Notes under the pieces: generated by a model
What the model was told of the DNA's origin: nothing
The model's database searches: none
What the model saw: the letters and a program-made list of their open reading frames with translations, nothing else
Assembly (NCBI GenBank): GCA_033816765.1
Contig: CM066293.1
Span: 3,100,001-3,164,000 of the forward strand
DNA: 64,000 nt
Reading direction: 5' to 3'
DNA from: Nothopassalora personata
Taxonomy: Eukaryota; Ascomycota; Dothideomycetes; Mycosphaerellales; Mycosphaerellaceae
Position numbers and translations under genes: made by a program
In this document: piece after piece, positions 24,917 through 32,418 of the stretch
Position numbering within the stretch: the stretch's first letter is position 1
Layout of the letters: each line of letters begins with the position of its first letter

Positions 24917-24929
24917 CCATCCCCTTCTT
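24917..24929 (-). promoter_or_regulatory. Polypurine tract of gypsy A
   Basis: On the minus strand AAGAAGGGGATGG abuts the 3' LTR start TGTTACGG. This is the expected primer site for plus-strand synthesis. RIP-dead relatives have AAGGGGGATAG at the same place. Confidence 0.8.
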
Positions 24930-24934
24930 AGCCT

Positions 24935-24951
24935 AGCTTCGTCCCGAAGCT
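24935..24951. other. Short conserved hairpin AGCTTCG-TCC-CGAAGCT
   Basis: A perfect 7-bp stem with a 3-nt loop between the polypurine tract and the antisense ORF. The same stem occurs at 9256-9272, 17338-17354 and 58276-58292, with loops AGA, GGA and GGA. The stem has no CpA or TpG step, so its survival in RIP-dead copies could be passive. Confidence 0.5.
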
Positions 24952-24991
24952 TCTTAAGTCATGTTGTACTTCCTTTTCGTGTCTCGCAACG

Positions 24992-25531
24992 ATGTCTTCT
25001 TCCTCCCACAAACGCCGTCAACGACTTGCTTCGGATACTGAAGTTTCCGGTATCGAAATGGCCCCATGTACGAATTGTCAGAAGTCTCGATCCTCGGGCG
25101 CAGTAGTGAGGTGTATCGTGGGCTCTCGGTCTGGGAAGTGTTCGGCCTGCATTCGAAAAGGCTGTAAGGATTGCGATGTGCGTCTTTCTCGTCCGGAGTG
25201 GGAACGCCTTCGCGATTCGCGCGATAAACTCAAGCTGGAGCTTGAGAGGATCGAAGAGGAGGAGGTGCGGCTGAAGATGCGCAAGATCCGTCTTCGGAAA
25301 CAGCTACGGTTAGCTGAGCGTCGTACCGATGATGCCGTCGCTAAGGAGTTGGAGGAGCTCGAGGAAGAAGAGGCGCGCGAGGAGCTAGCGTCCCTTGAAC
25401 AGGCGTCGGGGGTAGAGGTGCCTCCTTCGCTAGTTCCTTTCTCGGATATCCTAGAGATGCCCGTAAATGACTGGGCGGCGCTTTCTGGGGCGGAGCCTTG
25501 GGGCGAGTCCCTAGGGGTAGAGTCCCTTTAG
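24992..25531 (+). CDS. Antisense accessory protein of gypsy A (Cys-rich, coiled coil)
   Basis: A 179-residue ORF on the strand opposite to gag-pol, starting 75 bp inside the 3' LTR. Residues 26-61 hold a cysteine array: C26-x2-C29-x11-C41-x8-C50-x2-C53-x4-C58-x2-C61, probably zinc-binding. Residues 68-135 are Glu/Arg/Leu-rich and predicted coiled coil, and the tail is acidic. No enzyme motif is seen. RIP-dead relatives carry the same ORF in the same place and orientation (8745-9213, 17294 leftward and 58232 leftward), so it belongs to the family and is not a chance frame. Similar CxxC...KCxxCxRxxxxC proteins are common among uncharacterised fungal proteins. A promoter would have to lie in the 3' LTR or the 75-bp gap. 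A regulatory or nucleic-acid-binding role is inference. Confidence 0.75.
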   Translation: MSSSSHKRRQRLASDTEVSGIEMAPCTNCQKSRSSGAVVRCIVGSRSGKCSACIRKGCKDCDVRLSRPEWERLRDSRDKLKLELERIEEEEVRLKMRKIRLRKQLRLAERRTDDAVAKELEELEEEEAREELASLEQASGVEVPPSLVPFSDILEMPVNDWAALSGAEPWGESLGVESL

Positions 25532-25570
25532 GGTACTCATTTGTAAGTTGTGTCCCTGTTTCCATTGATC

Positions 25571-25644
25571 GGCTAGGTAGCTCAGTGGTAGAGCGCAAGT
25601 TGTCTACACTCTTGAGGTCGTGGGTTCGATTCCTACTCTAGCTG
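25571..25644 (+). other. tRNA-like sequence between antisense ORF and pol
   Basis: 74 nt fold as a cloverleaf. The acceptor stem GGCTAGG / TCTAGCT has seven pairs including G-T. The D arm is GCTCAGTGGTAGAGC and the T arm is GTGGG-TTCGATT-CCTAC. The anticodon arm is 19 nt instead of 17 and leaves a loose loop, so no anticodon can be assigned. A box (TAGCTCAGTGG, 25578-25588) and B box (GGTTCGATTCC, 25623-25633) look functional for RNA polymerase III. It lies 39 bp after the antisense ORF stop on the same strand. Element B has a counterpart at 8551-8674. Confidence 0.6.
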
Positions 25645-25650
25645 CTCCCG

Positions 25651-25694
25651 GCGGACTGGTCACCAATCGGTGACTAGTCCGCTGGCCGCTTTTT
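25651..25694 (+). terminator. Hairpin followed by T5 after the tRNA-like sequence
   Basis: A 14-bp stem with one G-T pair: GCGGACTGGTCACC (25651-25664) with GGTGACTAGTCCGC (25669-25682), loop AATC. It is followed by TTTTT at 25690-25694. On the plus strand T5 could end RNA polymerase III transcription of the tRNA-like unit. On the minus strand the hairpin overlaps the pol stop codon (25674-25676), so it could also shape the end of the pol message. Confidence 0.5.
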
Positions 25695-28600
25695 GGTCTT
25701 GTAGTATTCCTGGATCTTTTGCTGACAGTTTCGTAGGTTTTGTTTTGGTTCCCAGGTATTTTCTGATTCGTCGTATCCTTTCCATTTGACAAGGTATCGC
25801 TGACCTTTCTTATCTAGGATTCTTTCGACTTCAAATTCGTTTTCTGCTTCCGGTTTAAAATGGAAGCTCTCCTGGCAGGGTGTTTCGGCGTCTGCGGGTT
25901 CCAACTTGGAGATATGGAAGACTGGGTGGATTTTGGCGTCTGGTGGTAGTCGTAGTCGATAGTTGACTAGTCCTACGACTTTGTCGATTAAAAATGGTCC
26001 GACCTTGACGTGATCCAGTTTCTTGGTCTGTCTTCTTGTTCTCAAGTTTTTTGTAAGGAGATAGACCTTATCCCCCTCTTTTAGCAGAGGTGCCATTTTT
26101 CTCGTGTCCTGCCGTTGTTGAGACAGTTTTCGTTGTGCATCTTCGATCGCCTTGCGTGTTTCTTTGTGCACTTCCTTAAGAGTGTCCGTCGTCACGATTG
26201 CTCTTTCGGCTTGTGGGTGGGATCCAGGTGTTCCAAATAGGTTAGGATCTTTACCAAAGTTCGCATAAAATGGCGTCGTTGAAGTTGTCTCCGATTTGTG
26301 GTTGTTCAGTGCAATCTGCGCCATTGGCAGTAATGAAACCCAGTTGTCCTGTGCGTAGTTGATGTAGTGTCGTAGGTATTGTTCTAGCGTTTGATTCATC
26401 CTTTCGGTTTGTCCGTCTGTCTCCGGATGATATGCTGTCGACAGCTTGTGTTTGATTCCGATCGTTCCCATAAGCGTCTTCCAATAGTTCGATGTAAATA
26501 GCTTGTCTCTGTCCGTTATAAATGCTTGAGGGAATCCATGGTATCGGATAAGTCTGTCTAGTACGAGGTATCCGAGCTGCTCTGCATTGTACGTTTCCGA
26601 TGCAGGAATGAAGTGTGCGTATTTCGTAAGTCTATCAACCATGACTAGTATCATGTCGTATGGTTGTTTCGTAACTTGATCTCTTGACGGTGGGAGTTTC
26701 GTGATAAAGTCCATTGTGACTTCGTCCCATGGTTTCGTTGGTGGTGTCCTGAACTGTAGGTGACCGTATTTTGCGTGTCTCGCAGCCTTGTTTCGTTGGC
26801 AGTGTACGCATTGTTTAATATAGCGTGACACCTTAAGTCTCATCTGTGGAAATGAGAAACTGCGCTGTATTAGGTCCATTGTTTTTGAAGTTCCGGGGTG
26901 TCCGTAATTTGGTCCGTCGTGATGTTGTCGTATGCATTCTTCTTCTCGATCCTTAGGTACTTGGTATTTTCCTTGCGATATAGGGAATTGTTCGTCCCTG
27001 TCGCCTAATATCCGTACGATGTTGTTAAATTCTCTTGTGTTGGCACTAAGACTTCCGTCGGGGTTTGTCTTTAGTATTTTATGTTGCACTGGTTCTTTTC
27101 CTTCCATGTAGTCGCTTCTTCGGCTCAACGCGTCGGCGCGGCCATTCTCTCGTCCTGGAGTATATTTGATTTCGAACTTATACTGTCCTAGCAGCTCCGA
27201 CCAGCGGGCTTGCCTTCGGGTAAGTTCTTTCGTCGTCGTGAAGTACGTAAGATTCTTGTGGTCAGAAAGAATCGTTAACTTCGGTGGGCCCTCGACATAT
27301 ACTCTCCAATGTTGCATAGCAGCAACAATGGCTAGAAGCTCTTTATCATGGATGTCGTAGTTCTGTTCCGCTGTGGTCATTTTCCGGGAGTAATAGGCTA
27401 CTGGGTGTCTCTGCCCGTCGTGTGTCTGTGTTAGACATGCGCCTATTGCCATATCAGACGCGTCGGTCTCGATGTGGACTTCCTTGCTACCATCGAATAG
27501 TCGAAGCGTGGGGGCTGAAGCGCATTGTTCCTTAAGTTTCTTGAATGCTTCAGTCTGTTCTTTTCCCCATTTCCAGGTGACGTCCTTTCTTGTAAGCATC
27601 GTCATTGGTGCTGCTATCTTTGAATAGTCCTTAATAAATTTCCGGTTGTAGTTCGCTAGTCCAAGGAATGATTGTACGTCCTTGACTGTTTTCGGTTCTG
27701 GCCACTCTCTAATTGACTGTGTCTTCGCAGGGTCGATCGTTATCCCTGTAGTGCTAATAATGAAGCCCAAGAATTTGACTTCTTTCTTATGGAATTCGCA
27801 TTTCTCGGGTGCCGTCTTGAATCCTGATTGTGTAAGTCGTTCGAAGACGTCCTGGACTTGTTTTATGTGTTCCTGTAGGGATCCTTTTGTGTAGACCAGT
27901 ATGTCGTCCATGTAGGCGATAACGCATACGTCGAGTAGGTCTCTAAGTGTTTCGTTAACAAGGTCCTGGCAGGATGCGGGTGCGTTGGTCAATCCCATTG
28001 GCATAACCAAGAATTCGTAAAGTCCGTATCTTGTTCTGAAAGCGGTTTTCCATTCTTCTCCTTCTGCCATCCGTATAGCGTAGAAGGCATCTCGTAGGTC
28101 AATCTTCGTGTACCAGTCTGATCCGGTTAATCTGTCTTGTGCTTCTTCGATGTTGGGTAGCGGGTATCGGTTCTTAATCGTGATCTCGTTTAACTTCCTG
28201 TAGTCTTGTACGAGTCGTAACTTCCCGTTTGCTTTTGGAACGAACATACATGGAGTTCCTGCACTCGAGGTGGATCTTCTTATCCATCCTTTGGCTAGCT
28301 TCTCCTTCAGCCATTCTCGTAGGGTCTGTAGCTCTTTCTCAGACATTTGATATAGGGGTCCCCATGGAGGCTCTTTCCCTGGCTGAATGTTAATCTTATG
28401 ATCCCATGGGCGGTGCTTAGGTAAGGCGGTTTTGCCTCTCTCCTCTTCAAAGAGTCGCGACCACTTGCGATACTCCTTGGGAATACTCAACTCTGAGATG
28501 TTAGTATTCTTCGATGGTGCGTTACTTCCATCACTTCCAGTGACTTCGTGACCCGGCGGCCCCACGCCAGTGTCTGTCCCGGTCGAAGGTGGTTCTTTTG

Positions 28601-29099
28601 TCCTTCTAGTCGGCGCAAGCTGTATCTCGTTTAGCTGTTTCCTTGCCTCATCTGCCAGTGAACGCTGCCACTGCGCAGGCTGAATGTCGACAACGCAATC
28701 GCATTCCCTAAATGTGAGTACTCCTCTTCTCCAGTCGATTACTGGATTGTGCTTTCTCAACCAAGGCATACCTAATACTATGTCATGACTGGCCATATCA
28801 GTGACATCCAAGGTAATATTCTCGTGGTGCTGTTGGATAGCCAGTGGCAATGGTATCGTCTCCCATTCCACGCTAGGTAACGATGATCCGTTTACCGCGA
28901 TCAACTCGTAACCCCATTTCTTCTTCAGGGTAGCTAACCCGTTTCTTCTTGTGAAAGACTCGGAGATAAAATTCCCCGCTGCTCCTGAGTCGATCATGAC
29001 ACTGGTTTTGTGTCCGTTGACGATTGCTTGTGTCTGGAAAACTGTGTTTGATGTCGATGCGTGAGCCTGAGTGTTGCATAACTCCCTCCGGTCGCTCAT
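25674..29099 (-). CDS. pol: Pol polyprotein of gypsy A (PR-RT-RH-IN-chromodomain)
   Basis: 1141 residues, uninterrupted. Aspartic protease with DSGA at 37-40. RT from about 245 with YMDD at 396-399. RNase H with D546 in the ETDASD motif and a DKELLAIV motif. Integrase zinc finger HH...H...C764-x2-C767, then the DDE core (D797, D863, E899), then a GPF motif near 1034. A C-terminal chromodomain spans about 1089-1131 (VERILDKKG...YLVKWKGY), the mark of chromoviruses, which direct integration to marked chromatin. The start codon overlaps the gag stop as ATGA (29099-29096), so Pol may be made by termination-reinitiation and not by frameshifting. RNA-templated DNA synthesis and integration are family knowledge; activity here is inferred from the intact motifs. 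Confidence 0.95.
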   Translation of the reverse strand: MSDRRELCNTQAHASTSNTVFQTQAIVNGHKTSVMIDSGAAGNFISESFTRRNGLATLKKKWGYELIAVNGSSLPSVEWETIPLPLAIQQHHENITLDVTDMASHDIVLGMPWLRKHNPVIDWRRGVLTFRECDCVVDIQPAQWQRSLADEARKQLNEIQLAPTRRTKEPPSTGTDTGVGPPGHEVTGSDGSNAPSKNTNISELSIPKEYRKWSRLFEEERGKTALPKHRPWDHKINIQPGKEPPWGPLYQMSEKELQTLREWLKEKLAKGWIRRSTSSAGTPCMFVPKANGKLRLVQDYRKLNEITIKNRYPLPNIEEAQDRLTGSDWYTKIDLRDAFYAIRMAEGEEWKTAFRTRYGLYEFLVMPMGLTNAPASCQDLVNETLRDLLDVCVIAYMDDILVYTKGSLQEHIKQVQDVFERLTQSGFKTAPEKCEFHKKEVKFLGFIISTTGITIDPAKTQSIREWPEPKTVKDVQSFLGLANYNRKFIKDYSKIAAPMTMLTRKDVTWKWGKEQTEAFKKLKEQCASAPTLRLFDGSKEVHIETDASDMAIGACLTQTHDGQRHPVAYYSRKMTTAEQNYDIHDKELLAIVAAMQHWRVYVEGPPKLTILSDHKNLTYFTTTKELTRRQARWSELLGQYKFEIKYTPGRENGRADALSRRSDYMEGKEPVQHKILKTNPDGSLSANTREFNNIVRILGDRDEQFPISQGKYQVPKDREEECIRQHHDGPNYGHPGTSKTMDLIQRSFSFPQMRLKVSRYIKQCVHCQRNKAARHAKYGHLQFRTPPTKPWDEVTMDFITKLPPSRDQVTKQPYDMILVMVDRLTKYAHFIPASETYNAEQLGYLVLDRLIRYHGFPQAFITDRDKLFTSNYWKTLMGTIGIKHKLSTAYHPETDGQTERMNQTLEQYLRHYINYAQDNWVSLLPMAQIALNNHKSETTSTTPFYANFGKDPNLFGTPGSHPQAERAIVTTDTLKEVHKETRKAIEDAQRKLSQQRQDTRKMAPLLKEGDKVYLLTKNLRTRRQTKKLDHVKVGPFLIDKVVGLVNYRLRLPPDAKIHPVFHISKLEPADAETPCQESFHFKPEAENEFEVERILDKKGQRYLVKWKGYDESENTWEPKQNLRNCQQKIQEYYKTKKRPAD

Positions 29100-31117
29100 T
29101 CCTGGGGAGCTGATCCTTTTCCCGAATGGTATGCGGTTCGCTGTGCTTCGTGCCTAGAGGCTTCGGCTAGAACCTGTAGCCCGTTGCCCTGTGTCCACAC
29201 TTGTAATCTATTGCGTTCCTGGATCTTCTGCGTTTCTGAGTAGAGAGCCCGTACATGCTGTACTGCTGTTCGTAATTCATTCGATATGAATGTCCCTGAC
29301 GGTGTAAGATATCCGGTTCCTGTTATTCGGCTTCCTATCGGTGGTCGTTCTGTAATGGCGGTTGCTAGGTTCTCGGTTGTTTCCATGAGTGGGTATCCCC
29401 AGGCCATGCCTCGTAGGGTGTTAAGTGTCTTGTCAAACTCAATGGAATGTAGCCTTCTTCGTCCGCCTATTTTAGGTAGGAATTCCTCGTGCCTTCTCTG
29501 TAGGTAGATAATCATGTCGTACAGTTTCTTAGGTGCATCTACCGTGAAGGTAAGTTGTTCGTTGTCGTCGTTAGTGTCGCTCTCTTCTCCTTCGGAGGAA
29601 TCTTCTTCGCTTGATTCTTCCGGATCCTGTTCTTCCTCGATGGTATCTAGCCCGGTGGTTTCTTGACTTTCTTCCTGTGGTTCTGGTGACCATGATCCGT
29701 TCCATCCTGGGTCCTGATTTTCTTTGTCGCTTCCATCTTTGTTGAAGTAGGATTCATCGATGTCCACTTCTCTGAGCGTGGCGTCTTGCCTATGCGTCGC
29801 TCCCAGGGTTCCTCGTGGTTGCCGAGGCCAATACCCTGCGCCTGACTTCGCGGCGTAGTGGATTTGACACGAGTCTTGGTAACAGAATCGCCAATGAAGG
29901 CTTCCATGACCATTTCGAGGCTCAGGTTCGGTCTCGTAGTCGACTCTTCGTGTCATCATGTTGAACTGTCGTGGTTGGTTCTTCGCATCAAATGGAATGA
30001 CCACCATTTGCTGCCCATAGTATCCTCCTCGTCCTTCTGAGGGGTCCAGGAGAGGCGTCGTGCTTCTGTTGCTAGCTCTCTCCCCCACTCTCCGAGTATA
30101 GTCGGTATCTCCCCGAGATCCAACGCTGCTCTCAGATTTACTAGTTCGGGGTTGCATCATATTGAACTGCTCGCGGCGCACCATATTTTTACCGCGGCAA
30201 TCCCGCGCCATGTGACCTTCCTTGCCACAGGCATAGCATGTGAGTTTTCCTTTTCCTTTAAAGGGCTTTCCGTGGCCCCTACTCTTAACGATCTTCCGTC
30301 CTCGTTGGGTAACGTCCAGTTCCATTGGCTGTGGTCCATAGTAGGGTTGGTTTTGTCGTGAGAATTCTCCCCTCGCAACGTATCCTCCTAAGGGTCTGCG
30401 GTCCGGAGCATATCCTGCTATTCCTCCTACTTTGGAGTCGTATTTCTTTTCCTGGTGTCGTTCCCAGAGCTGATCATCGATATTGATCGACGCCTTCATT
30501 AGCTCTTCGAGGTTGGTGATCCGTCCCCCGTGTCTTATCAACTCGTCCTTGACGGAGTCCTTAAGTCCACGTCGGAACATAGTCATCAACGCCGTCTGGT
30601 CCCATCCGGTGATTTGTCCGTATTCTTCGAATTTGGCGGCATACTCTGAAGTAGACGTCTTCTGCTTTAGGTGTTGAATAATTCGTATGGCCTGTTGGAC
30701 TTCGTTCGAGGTTCCAAAGATTGACTTCATCTTTTCTTTGAAAAGGGTGTAGCTCCTGAACATTCCGGTGGGGTCTTGTCGTCCCATACCTTCAAGGTAT
30801 TCCTTAAGGTAAGGTTTGATCCAGTTCTGCGCACTTCCGCGAAGGTACGTGATGGCGAAAATAGTTCTTTTATCGGCATCGACTGGGTTGAACATGAGGT
30901 ACATATCCATCTGACTGATCCAGTCGTCGAACTTGGCTCTATCTCCATAGAAGAGGTCTGGCTTAGCAGCCTTAACGTCATTCTTCCTTGGAATAGGCTC
31001 GTCATCGTCGTCAGACTCATCGTTCCTCGTAGCGGTCTGTTGCGGTGGCGCACGGCGGATGCTTCCTGCTTCGCTGGGGGCGGGTGTTCCCCTACCAGCT
31101 GCTTGAGTAGCGCTCAT
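29096..31117 (-). CDS. gag: Gag of gypsy A
   Basis: 673 residues from the ATG at 31117 (MSATQAAG). The frame is open 48 codons further upstream into the LTR, but the first ATG after the primer-binding region is the natural start. The retrotransposon Gag core is at about 50-225. A zinc knuckle of the form C-x2-C-x4-H-x4-C is at 294-307 (CYACGKEGHMARDC). It is followed by a basic stretch and an acidic Glu/Asp/Ser-rich region at about 500-550. It forms the virus-like particle and binds the element RNA (family knowledge). Gag is long for the family because of the C-terminal extension. Its TGA stop overlaps the Pol start. Confidence 0.93.
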   Translation of the reverse strand: MSATQAAGRGTPAPSEAGSIRRAPPQQTATRNDESDDDDEPIPRKNDVKAAKPDLFYGDRAKFDDWISQMDMYLMFNPVDADKRTIFAITYLRGSAQNWIKPYLKEYLEGMGRQDPTGMFRSYTLFKEKMKSIFGTSNEVQQAIRIIQHLKQKTSTSEYAAKFEEYGQITGWDQTALMTMFRRGLKDSVKDELIRHGGRITNLEELMKASINIDDQLWERHQEKKYDSKVGGIAGYAPDRRPLGGYVARGEFSRQNQPYYGPQPMELDVTQRGRKIVKSRGHGKPFKGKGKLTCYACGKEGHMARDCRGKNMVRREQFNMMQPRTSKSESSVGSRGDTDYTRRVGERASNRSTTPLLDPSEGRGGYYGQQMVVIPFDAKNQPRQFNMMTRRVDYETEPEPRNGHGSLHWRFCYQDSCQIHYAAKSGAGYWPRQPRGTLGATHRQDATLREVDIDESYFNKDGSDKENQDPGWNGSWSPEPQEESQETTGLDTIEEEQDPEESSEEDSSEGEESDTNDDNEQLTFTVDAPKKLYDMIIYLQRRHEEFLPKIGGRRRLHSIEFDKTLNTLRGMAWGYPLMETTENLATAITERPPIGSRITGTGYLTPSGTFISNELRTAVQHVRALYSETQKIQERNRLQVWTQGNGLQVLAEASRHEAQRTAYHSGKGSAPQE

Positions 31118-31134
31118 CCTGAGGGCGTTCAAAG
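31118..31134 (-). promoter_or_regulatory. Primer-binding region of gypsy A, possible self-priming
   Basis: On the minus strand the LTR is followed directly by CTTTGAACGCCCTCAGG. It does not start with TGG, so it is not a standard tRNA 3'-end site. Its TTGAACGC is complementary to GCGTTCAA inside the LTR (31283-31290 on the plus strand reads TTGAACGC). This resembles Tf1-type self-priming. The RIP-dead relatives have CTTTAAACGCC with GGCGTTTAA in the LTR. Confidence 0.45.
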
Positions 31135-31516
31135 TGTTATTGTCTCGTTCCAGGGCTAGTCTCAAAGAGAGATAAGTCAAGTCACGTGGCGGGATTATTC
31201 TTTGGAGAGGCTGAAGCAAGCTGAGCGAAGATGAATAATTGGAATAAGAGTTGTATTCCAATCAGTGAGATAGTAACATGAGTTGAACGCATTAGAACCA
31301 TAAGGGTTTCTAGCGTTCCTAAATACAAAGGAGATTCGTAGATCTCGGTGATCAGTCTGATCAGTCTGAGCATGAGCAGTCTGATCAGTCTGAGCATGAG
31401 CAGTCTGATCGCTCCAAGTCTGAGCGCTCAGGCAGGATGAGTCACGTGTTCGTCTTTGAGTCACGTGTTCGTCTTGTCATTATGATTCCAGGGTCCATGG
31501 GAATCATTCCGTAACA
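31135..31516 (-). repeat. 5' LTR of gypsy A (382 bp)
   Basis: Drives transcription of gag-pol on the minus strand. It differs from the 3' LTR by one extra 24-bp unit (AGTCTGAGCATGAGCAGTCT plus GATC) near 31368-31415. The rest is identical as far as I can read, which indicates recent insertion. Confidence 0.93.
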
Positions 31517-31521
31517 GGTAG

Positions 31522-31993
31522 TTAGTAGACATTATTTTAGTAGTTAATAAGGGGGGATATTAAGTGTACACCCGGTAGCGTATTAGCATCCAGTTTATAA
31601 GGTTAAAATTACGGTTTAAGGTTAAGGTTTACAGTTAAGGTCGACTAAGGTCGAAAACACTTAAGGTCTAAGGTATTTAGTAACAATTACGGTTATAAGG
31701 TTCTATTAAGTAACAACTAGTATTAGTACATTCTAAAGCAAGTACTACGTAACAATAGATACGGCTACATTACTAGAAAAACTTAGCACCTTTACCGACA
31801 TAGGTAGAGGCTACGAACAGCCTATAAACCCTACGAAAATAGAAAGGGTCTATAGGGACTCTGTCCCTTATAAGGGGATAGAGGAATCGGAGGAAGGGGA
31901 AACACCTAAATCTAGTAAAGAAGGGAGAAGCGGAATTAACGCCGCTAAATTAGGTATAGGTATAGAAACGAATAGTACAATTGGAATAGATAC
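31522..31993 (+). pseudogene. Element D: LTR end, leader and gag start, RIP-dead
   Basis: 31522-31533 completes the 5' LTR of D. The leader has GGTTAAGGTT-type repeats near 31595-31700. A Gag-like frame runs from about 31750 and continues at 35741 after the copia insertion at TATAA (31994-31998). No RIP-free homologue is in the window. Confidence 0.6.
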
Positions 31994-31998
31994 TATAA

Positions 31999-32136
31999 GA
32001 TAATGTGAGTAGATTGATGTATTGAGAAGGATCTACGAGAATGCGAAGAACAGCTAGCTATAAGAAAGTGCAAGAAAGCGCGCTAGTGGCTTGGCATCCA
32101 AAGAACTGCTGGGACACAGCCAGCCAGCATCAAGTC
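31999..32136 (-). repeat. 3' LTR of the copia element (138 bp)
   Basis: Identical to 35603-35740. Short for a copia LTR. A G-rich tract (GGCATGGGGGT on the minus strand, 32137-32147) adjoins it and would be the polypurine tract. Confidence 0.85.
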
Positions 32137-32418
32137 ACCCCCATGCCGAGGCTCTAGGTGCTTGAAACAGGTGTATACACCCCACAGAAAGCATGCCGCC
32201 CCTCGCTCTCACCATGTCACTGTCCTCCATGTCGTCATACCGTTGGTTGCGCGGGAAGTGCCGGTGTAGCAGTGCGGCTGCTGTTGCTGAATGTTGAAGG
32301 TGTTTCTCGTGCGCTAATTGGCTGCACGGACACCGCGGTCCTCAGTAAGTAACCGCCGTTGAGTTGAGTCGATTGGCGCAGTGTTGCTGTCGTCCAATGA
32401 GAGGCCTGAGAATAGGTG
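32137..32418 (-). other. Untranslated 3' region of the copia element
   Basis: 282 bp between the ORF stop and the 3' LTR with no further coding frame of note. The RT domain is not found here either, which confirms that it is missing and not merely in another frame. Confidence 0.6.

Larger units (their letters stand above)
24559..31516 (-). mobile_element. Intact Ty3/gypsy chromovirus, gypsy A (6958 bp)
   Basis: Full-length, not RIP-mutated. The LTRs are 24559-24916 and 31135-31516 (TGTTA...TAACA), with TSD GGTAG at 24554-24558 and 31517-31521. The empty site can be seen in the right LTR of D near 47190-47205, where GGTAG occurs once. On the minus strand the order is 5' LTR, primer-binding region, gag, pol, 3' LTR. 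On the plus strand, between pol and the 3' LTR, lie an antisense ORF and a tRNA-like sequence. The open frames and the near-identical LTRs make it a candidate for an active element. Confidence 0.95.

Noticed and set aside
25571..25644. A functional host tRNA gene
   Set aside because: The anticodon arm is 19 nt with no sensible anticodon, and the sequence lies inside a retrotransposon; called tRNA-like only.
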